Source: Thiomicrorhabdus sp. ZW0627
GTDB taxonomy: Bacteria; Pseudomonadota; Gammaproteobacteria; Thiomicrospirales; Thiomicrospiraceae
NCBI RefSeq assembly: GCF_029767005.1
Contig: NZ_JARUQR010000004.1
Location: forward strand, 124,517-188,516
Direction of reading: 5' to 3'
Length of the DNA stretch: 64,000 bases
Shown here: positions 18,281 through 27,174 of the stretch, piece by piece
Layout of the letters: the number at the start of each line of letters is the position of its first letter
Position numbering within the stretch: the first letter of the stretch is position 1
The notes under the pieces: generated by a model
Databases searched by the model: none
What the model saw: the letters and a program-made list of their open reading frames with translations, nothing else
Told to the model about the DNA's origin: nothing
Translations under genes and position numbers: made by a program

Positions 18281-21217
18281 ATGTTCCATAGCTTATTCTC
18301 ACTCCTCAAGCGATACAAATGGACCGCAGCCATTCTCAGTGTGACCGGCCTACTGTTAATTCTGCTTCCATTCGGCATCCAGCTCGGCATCCAGAAGGCA
18401 TTGGAGCAACAAGGCGCTGATGAAGTCCGTATCAAAGACGTTGATTTCAACCTCTTCACTGGTCGTTTAAGCGTCAAGAACCTTGAAATCATAGACCAAC
18501 AACATACGGTTCTGTCTGCAAAACAACTCAACTTGCACTGGCAACTGCGCGCCATATGGCAAAAGCACTTCCTGCTCAAACAACTTCAGCTTAAACACGG
18601 TTATATCCAGGTCACCCAGACCGACCCAAAAAGCATACAGATTGCCGGGATCGACATCCCTCTCTCTTCGGACAAATCCAAAACAGAATCAAAGGCACCT
18701 TTCATTCTTTTCGGTCTTGAGAACCTCGATATAGAGGATCTTACAATGGAATTGAACCGCCCGAACCATGCCATAAAGAAAACCTCTTATACACTAGACA
18801 GTTTGACTCTGAGTCACCTTTATATGTGGGACGATTCCCCTGCGCGCATGATCCTCAACAGCTACCTGAACCAATCGCGTATCGCTACGAACTTCCAACT
18901 GCACCTGTTCAGCGAACACCCGAAAGTAGTCGGAACCTTGAAGATCGATCATTTGAACCTGGCGAAACTGCCTTATCTTGCCGAACAGCCTGACATAAAG
19001 GCCAGTGGCGAGCTCACCACCGATTTGACCTTTACCGCACAGCTGTTCCCGCGGGGGATCAACTTCCAGCAACAGGGCAACATCCTGATTGACGACGTCA
19101 AAGCGGAGATGGCCCCTTATCAGGCAAGCTGGGACAGCTTCAATTGGTCTGGGGATTTCAGCTACATTGAAAGCGACCAAGATCCGACGATTACACTCCA
19201 TGGTAAGGCTCTATTAAAAAACTTCACAGGCGAGGACGTCGAAAAGCAATTGTTCGTCCAGCAATCGTTGAATACCGACTTCAACATTGTCACGTTACTA
19301 AAACCTGAAGGTGTTGAAGTGACCCAACAAGGCGTCATTCAACTGAATGACGTCAAAGCCACACAGCCAGGCCTGGAAGCAAACTTACAGCAAGCCAAAT
19401 GGCAAGGTGAGGTCAAATACGACAATCTGACAACGCCGAAAGTAAGCGCATTGGGGCAATTCACCCTTAAACAGGCTCACGTTGCGAATGAAGCGACCAA
19501 AACCGAACTCACTCAGGACCTAAAAGCGGATTTGAACGCCCAAGTCACCATGGCTCAAGATAACTTAACCGTAGCCCAAAAAGGCGGCCTGAACATCAGC
19601 AACCTGTCGGCCTCACAGCCCCCTTACCAGGCAAGTTTGCAATCGTTTGACTGGCGCGGGCAACTTGACTTTAAACAATCCAAGGAAATGCTGATTCAAA
19701 GCAGTGGTCAAGTCGATCTCAAATCCCTGCAAACACAAGATTTAGTCAGCAAGCAAAACCTGCTCGACCTGAACCATCTGACGATTGCCGACTTAAGCCT
19801 TCAACAACTGGATGCCATTCAATTAAAGGATCTGACACTGAAAGGGTTGGAAGTCTCTAAACAACCCAAATCCGAATTTATCAATTTGCATCAGGTTCAT
19901 TTGAACCAAGCCAAACTGACACAACTTTCAAATCTTGAGCTGGGCACTTTGACGCTGAACGGCAGTCAAACCAACCTCACGATCAACAGAGATGGTGAAA
20001 TCGTCCAACTTAAAACCCTTCTATCCAGCCTGCCTCAATCCGAGGAGTCCAAAACAGCGCAAACTGAAACGACCGCGAAAAATGAGGCTGAACCGGCTGA
20101 AATGACAGAAAAACCGGCCTTCCAATACAAGTGGCAGACTGTTCAGACCAAAGGGAAAAATCAGATTCACTTTACGTCGGAACAATTCAGCGAGCCGCTT
20201 GATAAGACCATCCTGGTAGATCAATTCAAACTCGGTGCACTTGATAGCCGCAAACCGGCGAAAGATACCCCAATTTCACTACAAATGAGTCTGGATGAAT
20301 TCACCAAGTTCAACAGTGAAGGGCAGATTCAACCCCTGAATCCAAAAGCCACAGCCAACCTAAATACAAAATTGGACGGCCTGGATCTGGTCGCCCTAAG
20401 TCCGGTTGCCGCTCAATTCTTGGGGTATGACATCCAAAGCGGGCAACTGTCGGCAGACATGGAAACCAAGCTGGTGGAGAACAAAATCGACGCCCAAAAC
20501 GACCTGCGACTGCATAAACTGGAATTGACTCAGGCGAAAGAATCCAGTCAGAACGAATCTTTCCAGAAAAGTCTCAACATGCCGATTGAACCGGCATTGG
20601 CTCTACTTAAAGACAAACAGGACAACATCAAACTCAAACTGCCGATCAAAGGCGACATCACCGATCCCAACTTTAATATTCAGGACGTGATCAACATCGC
20701 TTTAGGTAAGGCTATGAAAGCGGCAACCAAAACTTATCTGCTCCTGGCATTGCAGCCGTTCGGAGCGATTGCGGTGGCAGGGGACTATCTGATCAACCAG
20801 AACCTGTCGGTCAATCTACAGCCGATCGAATTCACAGCGGGACAAAGCGAACTGACACCACAAATGCAGGCCTATATGCAAAAGATCAATGCGATGCTGC
20901 AAGAACGTAAAGGTGTACAAATCAAGATTTGCGGCCTGGCTAACGAAGCGGATCGAAGCGCGCTACTGGCACAATTAGCCAAACAAATGGCAGGGACGGA
21001 TAAGGACAAAAAAGAAAGTAAACAAGAGCAGGACAAACAACCGAAGAGAATCGAGGATCTGGTCAGTGACGAACAACTTCTGAAACTTGCAGAAGCCCGC
21101 AATGTCACAATCAAACGCTACCTGCTAAACCTGGGAAGCGCCAACAGTCAGGTGATTCTATGCCAGCCGAGCTTGACCAAAGACAACAGCGCACCGAAAG
21201 TCGCCGTCGGTATCTGA
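18281..21217 (+). CDS. AsmA-like DUF748 envelope protein
   Basis: A 978-residue protein with an N-terminal membrane helix (about residues 14-36) followed by a very long, mostly beta-predicted periplasmic region. The repeats of VDFNLFTGRLSVKNLEI type are typical of AsmA/DUF748 proteins, which are thought to act in outer-membrane lipid or protein homeostasis. Near the C-terminus, ITDPNFNIQDVINIALGKAM and LQPIEFTAGQSELTPQ resemble the usual DUF748 end. ATG 18281 is preferred over the upstream TTG because GGGA lies about 6 bases before it. It starts 24 bases after bioF. Confidence 0.85.
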   Translation: MFHSLFSLLKRYKWTAAILSVTGLLLILLPFGIQLGIQKALEQQGADEVRIKDVDFNLFTGRLSVKNLEIIDQQHTVLSAKQLNLHWQLRAIWQKHFLLKQLQLKHGYIQVTQTDPKSIQIAGIDIPLSSDKSKTESKAPFILFGLENLDIEDLTMELNRPNHAIKKTSYTLDSLTLSHLYMWDDSPARMILNSYLNQSRIATNFQLHLFSEHPKVVGTLKIDHLNLAKLPYLAEQPDIKASGELTTDLTFTAQLFPRGINFQQQGNILIDDVKAEMAPYQASWDSFNWSGDFSYIESDQDPTITLHGKALLKNFTGEDVEKQLFVQQSLNTDFNIVTLLKPEGVEVTQQGVIQLNDVKATQPGLEANLQQAKWQGEVKYDNLTTPKVSALGQFTLKQAHVANEATKTELTQDLKADLNAQVTMAQDNLTVAQKGGLNISNLSASQPPYQASLQSFDWRGQLDFKQSKEMLIQSSGQVDLKSLQTQDLVSKQNLLDLNHLTIADLSLQQLDAIQLKDLTLKGLEVSKQPKSEFINLHQVHLNQAKLTQLSNLELGTLTLNGSQTNLTINRDGEIVQLKTLLSSLPQSEESKTAQTETTAKNEAEPAEMTEKPAFQYKWQTVQTKGKNQIHFTSEQFSEPLDKTILVDQFKLGALDSRKPAKDTPISLQMSLDEFTKFNSEGQIQPLNPKATANLNTKLDGLDLVALSPVAAQFLGYDIQSGQLSADMETKLVENKIDAQNDLRLHKLELTQAKESSQNESFQKSLNMPIEPALALLKDKQDNIKLKLPIKGDITDPNFNIQDVINIALGKAMKAATKTYLLLALQPFGAIAVAGDYLINQNLSVNLQPIEFTAGQSELTPQMQAYMQKINAMLQERKGVQIKICGLANEADRSALLAQLAKQMAGTDKDKKESKQEQDKQPKRIEDLVSDEQLLKLAEARNVTIKRYLLNLGSANSQVILCQPSLTKDNSAPKVAVGI

Positions 21218-21242
21218 TCGCAAACCAAAGAATGGTGGGCAC

Positions 21243-21270
21243 AAAAAAAGCAGGATAAACCTGCTTTTTT
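21243..21270. terminator. Bidirectional hairpin terminator
   Basis: The stem AAAAAAGCAGG / CCTGCTTTTTT has a 5-base loop, with an A run on one side and a T run on the other. It lies between the convergent DUF748 and cold-shock genes and can serve both. Confidence 0.85.
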
Positions 21271-21333
21271 ATTCTGTTAATCTGCGGCCTTTAGAAGTTT
21301 TCCGAAGATGTATCCGAACGCCGCCTATAACAC

Positions 21334-21543
21334 TTATAGGACGCTAACGTTAGCAGCCTGTAAGCCTTTTTCGCCTTCAACGATTTCGAAAGACACTGCC
21401 TGTCCTTCCGCTAAAGTGCGACGCCCTGTACCGTTAATTGCGCGGAAATGAACGAAGACATCCGGACCACTTTCCTGTGCTAGAAAACCAAAACCTTTTT
21501 CATCGTTAAACCACTTAACGGTACCTGTTACTACATCTGACAT
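21334..21543 (-). CDS. Cold-shock domain protein
   Basis: A small single-strand RNA/DNA-binding protein of the CspA family. It has 69 residues from [20 protein letters not shown], with RNP1 (KGFGF) and RNP2-like VFVHF motifs intact. The frame stays open upstream, but the start at 21543 gives the family length, and GAGG lies about 8 bases before it. The upstream region to 21798 probably includes a long 5' leader, as is usual for csp genes. Confidence 0.95.
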   Translation of the reverse strand: MSDVVTGTVKWFNDEKGFGFLAQESGPDVFVHFRAINGTGRRTLAEGQAVSFEIVEGEKGLQAANVSVL

Positions 21544-21798
21544 GATATACCTCAAATTAATCAAATCTTCACACCTTCCCCTTTTCAAAAGAATCCTGAA
21601 AAAGAGGTGTGACATTTGCATAGTAACAGGTTGATCTTTAAAAAGATAGTTAAAATCCCGTACTCCGATTAAAGTTTTATTACATTTGATTTTGAACGTC
21701 ACAATCATGCATAAAAAAAGGAATACCGATAAAATATCCATTATCTGACAATCACTTAAATTCGACACACCCAATCAAAAGGACACCGTAAAATCATC

Positions 21799-22581
21799 AT
21801 GGCGACACTTAATTACGAACAATTCGGAACCGGCCCAAATCTGACCTTCATTCATGGCTGGGGAGCACAAAACAGTGTCTGGAAACAATGGATTCTCGAT
21901 CACTTTGCCTCGGATTACTGTGTCACCCTGATTGAACTGCCGGGTTTTGGAAACAGTCCGGAAATCAAAAAACCGGAAAATATCCAGCAGGCCTGGTTGG
22001 ATGCTCTGGTTGCCGTCCTACCCGAACCCACACACTTGGTCGGCTGGTCGCTCGGCGGTCTGCTCTCGCAACAGATCGCCATTCGCCATCCGGAAAAGAT
22101 TTTGAGTCTCACCTGCCTGGCCTCCACACCTCGGTTTATGCAAACCGACGACTGGCACTGGGCGGTCAATCCGAAATTGATGAACGATTTCATCCAGGCC
22201 TTGGGGAAAGACACATTGGCGACGCTACAGCATTTCTGGAAACTTCAAATTCAGGGATCAGACGGCGCCCGTAAACTGATCAAACACTACATGCAACAGA
22301 TGAAGACCCGAAAAATCCCCAAGTTGGTCGGTTTAGCCCAAGGATTGCAGCTACTCAAGGAAATGGACAACCGACAGGCTTTGAATCAACTTCACCTACC
22401 CGTTTTATGGTTGCTTGGTGAAAATGATCCATTGATTCCAAAGGAATTTGTCTCGGAATTCAGTACAATACAGCCTCTTGGTGAGGTCAGCATCATCTCG
22501 GGCGCGGCGCACATGCCATTTTATTCACACCCCGAACAAACCGCTCAGGCCTTGCAGGAATTTTTGAACACAAAGCAGTGA
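21799..22581 (+). CDS. bioH: Pimeloyl-ACP methyl ester carboxylesterase
   Basis: Alpha/beta hydrolase that removes the methyl ester from pimeloyl-ACP. The 260-residue protein has the nucleophile elbow GWSLGG (about residue 82), the oxyanion region FIHGWGAQNSVW and a C-terminal His in SGAAHMPFYSHP. It is next to bioC, which supports the BioH call over other esterases. The divergent csp gene lies on the other side. It carries one CAGGCCTG. Confidence 0.92.
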   Translation: MATLNYEQFGTGPNLTFIHGWGAQNSVWKQWILDHFASDYCVTLIELPGFGNSPEIKKPENIQQAWLDALVAVLPEPTHLVGWSLGGLLSQQIAIRHPEKILSLTCLASTPRFMQTDDWHWAVNPKLMNDFIQALGKDTLATLQHFWKLQIQGSDGARKLIKHYMQQMKTRKIPKLVGLAQGLQLLKEMDNRQALNQLHLPVLWLLGENDPLIPKEFVSEFSTIQPLGEVSIISGAAHMPFYSHPEQTAQALQEFLNTKQ

Positions 22582-22599
22582 AATGCAAAACGGAATACC

Positions 22600-23553
22600 A
22601 TGTCGGATCAGTCAAACCTCTCTTCTCCCGCAGTTAATCGCAGCCATATAAAACAGCATTTCAGCCATGCTGCGCCTAGCTATGACGATGCCGCGATCCT
22701 ACAGAAGACTGTGGCCGAACGTGTCGATGAAAGACTCTCGTTGACCACGCTCCAGCCTCAAGTGATTGTCGATGTGGGTGCCGGTACCGGACTGCTGACC
22801 AAAAAAGTTATTCAACGTTATCCACAGGCACGGACCATTGCTATTGACCTGTCGGAACAGATGCTTAAGCGCGCCGGACAGCGTCTGCAAAAACCAAGAT
22901 TCAAATGGTTGCCACAATCGTTAGCCGCCAAAACCGCCGCCGAATTGATTAATGCGGACGCCTACGCGTTACCCTTGGCCGACGGTAGCGTCGACATTCT
23001 GGTAAGCAATCTGATGTTGCAATGGTGTGACGATCTAGACCGTGTCTTTCAGGAATTCCGTCGTGTCCTGCGTCCAGAAGGACTGATCATGTTCACCACT
23101 TTCGGGCCGGATACGCTCAAGGAATTGAAACAGGCCTGGGCTGCGGCCGATGCAGAGAACCCGCACGTCAACCATTTCGTCGACATGCACGATATTGGCG
23201 ATGCCTTGATCCGTAACGGTTTCGGGCAACCGGTTATGGACATGGAAAACTACACACTCACCTATGACAAACCAATGGGCGTACTCAAAGACTTGAAGGC
23301 GATCGGAGCGACCAACGCCAGCCTCAACCGCAACCGCGGCTTAATGGGAAAACAAAAATTCCAAGCCATGCTGGATGCCTACGAAAGTCTTCGCGATCCA
23401 GGCCTGCATGATGGCAAACTGCCTGCCACGTATGAAGTCGTGCACGGTCACGCCTGGGCAGCGCAGGAAGTGTTTAAAGGTCCGAATCGAGACCGAGCAG
23501 GCCTGGTGGAAATCTCTCTCGACGATTTCGCTAAACAAACCAAACAGCTTTGA
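22600..23553 (+). CDS. bioC: Malonyl-ACP O-methyltransferase
   Basis: SAM-dependent methyltransferase that starts pimeloyl chain synthesis by methylating malonyl-ACP. The 317-residue protein has the SAM motif VIVDVGAGTGLLTKK (about residue 55), and the N-terminal IKQHFSHAAPSYDDAA block is typical of BioC. It follows bioH by 18 bases. bioA and bioD are not in the window. Three CAGGCCTG copies lie within the gene. Confidence 0.93.
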   Translation: MSDQSNLSSPAVNRSHIKQHFSHAAPSYDDAAILQKTVAERVDERLSLTTLQPQVIVDVGAGTGLLTKKVIQRYPQARTIAIDLSEQMLKRAGQRLQKPRFKWLPQSLAAKTAAELINADAYALPLADGSVDILVSNLMLQWCDDLDRVFQEFRRVLRPEGLIMFTTFGPDTLKELKQAWAAADAENPHVNHFVDMHDIGDALIRNGFGQPVMDMENYTLTYDKPMGVLKDLKAIGATNASLNRNRGLMGKQKFQAMLDAYESLRDPGLHDGKLPATYEVVHGHAWAAQEVFKGPNRDRAGLVEISLDDFAKQTKQL

Positions 23554-23603
23554 TTCGATACATTTAAACCTCTAATAATGAAGCTTAACTTGTCAAATAG
23601 AAA

Positions 23604-23621
23604 CCGGACAGGCCTGCCCGG
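23604..23621. terminator. Imperfect CAGGCCTG palindrome between bioC and priA
   Basis: CCGGACAGGCCTGCCCGG is an 18-base palindrome with one mismatched pair. It sits between the convergent bioC and priA stops. There is no clear T run, so a terminator role is only likely. Confidence 0.4.
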
Positions 23622-23636
23622 AATCAGAATGTCGCT

Positions 23637-25871
23637 CTAAAACATCTCCTGAGGATCAACATCGATGCTCCAGCGAACCTTACGGCTCAACGGACTCTTA
23701 TAGATATACGGCTCAACCCGTCCCAATACCGCATGCAGTTCCGAACGCTTTGCCGACTGCAACAGAAGCTGGTAACGATAACGGCCCTGACGACGCTCCA
23801 TCGGCGCCGAAACCGGACCCCAGACATCCAATCCTCTTACGCCCTGCCCATCGGAAGAATCCGCAGCCTGCGCCAGCAAAGCGTGTTTCAACTCCGTCAG
23901 GAAACGCATCGCTTCCTGAGGCTGTAAGGCTTCCGCGCGGATCATGATCTGGTAACGGAACGGCGGCAACATCGCCTGTTGACGTTCCTGTAACGCTTTG
24001 CGGGCAAACGCGTCGTACCCTTTTCCAATCAAAGTCATCAACAATGGGTGGTCAGGGTGATGGGTCTGAATCAACACTTCACCCGCCTTTTCGGCACGCC
24101 CTGCACGACCCGCCACCTGAAGAATCAGCTGCGCCATTCGCTCGGAAGCGCGGAAATCGACGCCGAACAGACCCTGATCGATATCCAACAAGCCAACCAA
24201 AGTCACATTGGGGAAATGGTGACCTTTCGCCAACATCTGGGTACCGATCAAAATATCCGCCTCGCCGCTGCGCGCCTGTTCGGTGAGTTCCGCCATCTTT
24301 CCCTTCTGACGGGTCGTGTCCCGATCGATTCGAACCACCTTATGATCAGGAAACCACTCTTCGATGGTTTCCGTCAATCGCTCCGTTCCCTGACCGACCT
24401 TGACGAATTCCTCGCTTTGACAACTCGGACAAGCCGTTGGAGCCGCACACTGATAACCGCAATGGTGGCAGCGTAAATGACCGTGTGCCGTCCCCGATTG
24501 GTGAAACGTCATATTGGCATCACAACTCGGACACTGCGCCTGCCAACCGCATTCATGACACATCAGCACCGGTGCAAAACCGCGACGGTTTAAAAAAAGT
24601 AATACCTGCCCTTTGCGTTCAAGGTGCTTCTCCATCGCCACTTTCAAAGGACGGGAAACGCCTTCCTGAACCTTCTCACCACGCACATCCAGCAACTTGA
24701 TTGTCGGGAGTTGCGCATTGGCGGCACGCTGCTTCAACACCAAATATTGATATCGACCACTGTCGACGTTATACAGACTCTCCAAAGACGGCGTTGCCGA
24801 CCCCAGAACAACCGGAACTTTATTATCAAAAGCTCGGCGAATCAGCAGGTCACGGGCCGAATAGCGGAATCCTTCCTGCTGTTTGAACGACAGGTCGTGT
24901 TCTTCATCGATAATGCAGATACCCAGATCCGCAAACGGCGTGAAAATAGCAGAACGCGTTCCCAACAGCACCTTGACCTCGCCGCTGCGCACCAAATGCC
25001 AGGCACATAGCCGCTCAGAATCGTTTAATCCCGAATGCAGCGCCGCCACCGGTTGCTGAAGATAGGCGGTGAAACGCGACACCATCTGCGGCGTCAAACC
25101 GATTTCCGGCACCAGAACCAACGCCTGCTTGCCGCGCTTGAGCACTTCGTCGATCATGCCCAAATACACCTCGGTCTTTCCGCTGCCGGTCACTCCCTCC
25201 AACAAAAACGGCTTGAAGGTCTCTTCCGGCAATTGCGTGACGGCATCCACCGCCGCTTGCTGGTCAGCATTCAAGATATGATCGGGACGTTCGGCGTACG
25301 CCACTTCTGCCAAGCAGAGCCCGTGGGTTTCTTCGATCCAACCTTGCTGAATGAATTTCTTTAGACTTGAACGCCAATTCTCCAGCGCCGATGAAAGTTG
25401 ACTGGCCGACTGAGAACCGGAAACGCTCTTAAGATGCGACAACAATGCATGCTGATGCTTGGCGTTTTTCGGTAAATCTTCCGGCGTCAAAGTCCGGCCC
25501 TGCTCAGTCAGTTCCCAAACCGGCTGTCCGGTGATTTCCACCGCGTCTCCGGCGCGCAGTTTTTTGGGCAGAGCCGCCTGAATGACTTCACCAATCGGTT
25601 CATGATAATAATGTGCCGCCCAGCGGATGAAATCCAGATGCGATTCCGAAAACAACGGCTGCTCATCAATGACGGACACCACACTCTTCAGTTTTTCGGC
25701 ATCGTACTCCGACTCATCCGCCAACCCCATCACCAAACCAACCTGCTGCTTATTGCGGAACGGCACCCATACGCGGCCGCCGACAACGGGAGGTACAGAA
25801 TCCTCCAGGTCGAAACGGTAATCCAACGGGAATAAAAACGGGCCGGCGACGGCGACTTGAACGATCATCAA
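23637..25871 (-). CDS. priA: Primosomal replication protein N' (PriA helicase)
   Basis: A 3'-5' DNA helicase that restarts collapsed replication forks. The 744-residue protein has an N-terminal 3'BD domain (about 1-105), Walker A GVTGSGKTEVY (about residue 230), DEEH box IIDEEHDLSFKQQ, and a Cys-rich zinc-binding insert (CHECGWQAQCPSCD, CHHCGYQC, CPSCQSE, about 445-495). IGTQMLAKGHHFPNVTLV is the conserved helicase lobe 2 motif. Start may be at the first or second Met. Confidence 0.97.
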   Translation of the reverse strand: MMIVQVAVAGPFLFPLDYRFDLEDSVPPVVGGRVWVPFRNKQQVGLVMGLADESEYDAEKLKSVVSVIDEQPLFSESHLDFIRWAAHYYHEPIGEVIQAALPKKLRAGDAVEITGQPVWELTEQGRTLTPEDLPKNAKHQHALLSHLKSVSGSQSASQLSSALENWRSSLKKFIQQGWIEETHGLCLAEVAYAERPDHILNADQQAAVDAVTQLPEETFKPFLLEGVTGSGKTEVYLGMIDEVLKRGKQALVLVPEIGLTPQMVSRFTAYLQQPVAALHSGLNDSERLCAWHLVRSGEVKVLLGTRSAIFTPFADLGICIIDEEHDLSFKQQEGFRYSARDLLIRRAFDNKVPVVLGSATPSLESLYNVDSGRYQYLVLKQRAANAQLPTIKLLDVRGEKVQEGVSRPLKVAMEKHLERKGQVLLFLNRRGFAPVLMCHECGWQAQCPSCDANMTFHQSGTAHGHLRCHHCGYQCAAPTACPSCQSEEFVKVGQGTERLTETIEEWFPDHKVVRIDRDTTRQKGKMAELTEQARSGEADILIGTQMLAKGHHFPNVTLVGLLDIDQGLFGVDFRASERMAQLILQVAGRAGRAEKAGEVLIQTHHPDHPLLMTLIGKGYDAFARKALQERQQAMLPPFRYQIMIRAEALQPQEAMRFLTELKHALLAQAADSSDGQGVRGLDVWGPVSAPMERRQGRYRYQLLLQSAKRSELHAVLGRVEPYIYKSPLSRKVRWSIDVDPQEMF

Positions 25872-26045
25872 ACTTTCGTTTTAACTATACAATTTGAAAT
25901 AAAACCGAATCTTACCATGCATTCCGAATGGACATGAAATATCCATCCAAACCACAGCAAAATTAAGAATCAGTTGAAATTTATTCGATGCGCCGCTTTT
26001 CAAAAAGTGCTATTGTTTGAAGGGTAATCTCATCGGGAGAAGGAC

Positions 26046-26453
26046 ATGAATAATCTATTCAAGGCCTCACTGGCCATCGTTATCCTCGGATTCATCAGCC
26101 TGTTGAACGGGTGTGCGATTCACCCTATGGGAACGCAAGGCTCCGTCCATGTACGTGACGATAACCTGAGCGTTCACCTCATGTTCAACGACTACGACCG
26201 CAACTACATCTACAAGTACTACGGTTACCCGCACAAGAAACGCTATAAGAAAATCCCGCCCGGCCACTACAAACGTTTGGAAAGACACCGTGCACTGCCG
26301 AGCAGCTACCACTATCGCCCCCTGCCTTGGGAGCTGGAACGACGTCTCTCACCGCTACCGGCCGGTTATATCCGGGTCATCGTCGGCAATGACATCGCCA
26401 TCATGAACACCCGGACACGAGTGCTTTACGACATCCTTTGGGAGATCCAATAA
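26046..26453 (+). CDS. Putative lipoprotein with RcnB-like C-terminal half
   Basis: The 135-residue protein has an N-terminal helix ending in the lipobox LLNGC (Cys about residue 23), so it is probably lipidated. The middle is rich in Tyr, Arg, Lys and His. The C-terminal LSPLPAGYIRVIVGNDIAIMNTRTRVLYDILWEI matches the pattern of RcnB/YohN-type periplasmic proteins (PPGY..V.VGNDV......G.I.D.I). A metal-homeostasis role is possible but not shown. AGAAGGAC precedes the ATG. It stands alone between priA and the TRAP genes. Confidence 0.7.
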   Translation: MNNLFKASLAIVILGFISLLNGCAIHPMGTQGSVHVRDDNLSVHLMFNDYDRNYIYKYYGYPHKKRYKKIPPGHYKRLERHRALPSSYHYRPLPWELERRLSPLPAGYIRVIVGNDIAIMNTRTRVLYDILWEIQ

Positions 26454-26468
26454 TCCCTCGGAGCAAAA

Positions 26469-26516
26469 CCTGACAGGCCTGCCGATTTAATAAACCAGGC
26501 CTGTTCGGTTGTCAGG
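26469..26516. terminator. Hairpin with paired CAGGCCTG copies
   Basis: CCTGAC (26469-26474) pairs with GTCAGG (26511-26516), and two CAGGCCTG copies (26474-26481, 26496-26503) can pair inside. It lies downstream of the lipoprotein gene. Confidence 0.5.
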
Positions 26517-26613
26517 CATTGAACGAACACCTAAGCTTTAGATAGAAAACCTGCAAAATCGCTCGTAAAAGCCTTAAAATACATGGCAAATCAAGTTAAT
26601 AGCACAGATAACC

Positions 26614-27174
26614 ATGCAATTTGCCAAAACACTTCAACGTTTTATTTCACTGCAAAATCGTTTTCAAACCCAGCTCGGCCACGTCGTCGCTTGGGGAACG
26701 CTTAGCTTAGTCGTTCTAATGGCGGCCATCGTCATTCTTCGCTATGGGTTTAACAGTGGCTCGATCGCCATGCAGGAAGCGGCCATGTACAACCACGCCA
26801 TCCTGTTCATGCTAGGCATCGCCTACACCTACCAGCAAGATCAACATGTCCGCGTTGACGTTTTCTATGCCAATGCTTCGCCAACCCGCAAAGCGTGGAT
26901 CAACCTGATCGGCACCTTGCTGTTCGCCATTCCGAGTATGCTATTCATTCTTTGGAGCGGCTGGGATTACGTCAGTGCCAGCTGGGCAATCAAGGAAAGT
27001 TCCGCCGAACCCGGCGGACTCGCCTATCTTTATATGTTGAAAACCCTAATTCTGATCATGGCCGGCCTGGTACTTATGCAATCTCTGGCCATTGCGGCGC
27101 GTGCCTGGCTCGAAATCAGTGAGCCGGAGTCTCTCTCTCCACCTGAAAAACCGGAAGTGGAGGGCACACTTTAA
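26614..27174 (+). CDS. TRAP transporter small permease (DctQ family)
   Basis: Small membrane subunit of a tripartite ATP-independent periplasmic transporter. The 186-residue protein has four predicted helices; QEAAMYNHAILFMLGIAYTYQQDQHVRVDVFY is the DctQ signature. Its stop overlaps the next ATG by one base. The substrate-binding DctP subunit is not adjacent, so the substrate cannot be inferred. Acidic C-terminal tail (SEPESLSPPEKPEVEG). Confidence 0.9.
   Translation: MQFAKTLQRFISLQNRFQTQLGHVVAWGTLSLVVLMAAIVILRYGFNSGSIAMQEAAMYNHAILFMLGIAYTYQQDQHVRVDVFYANASPTRKAWINLIGTLLFAIPSMLFILWSGWDYVSASWAIKESSAEPGGLAYLYMLKTLILIMAGLVLMQSLAIAARAWLEISEPESLSPPEKPEVEGTL

Noticed and set aside
21544-21774. 77-residue N-terminal extension of the cold-shock protein
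   Set aside because: The family length is about 69 residues, and the upstream part is more likely the long 5' leader.
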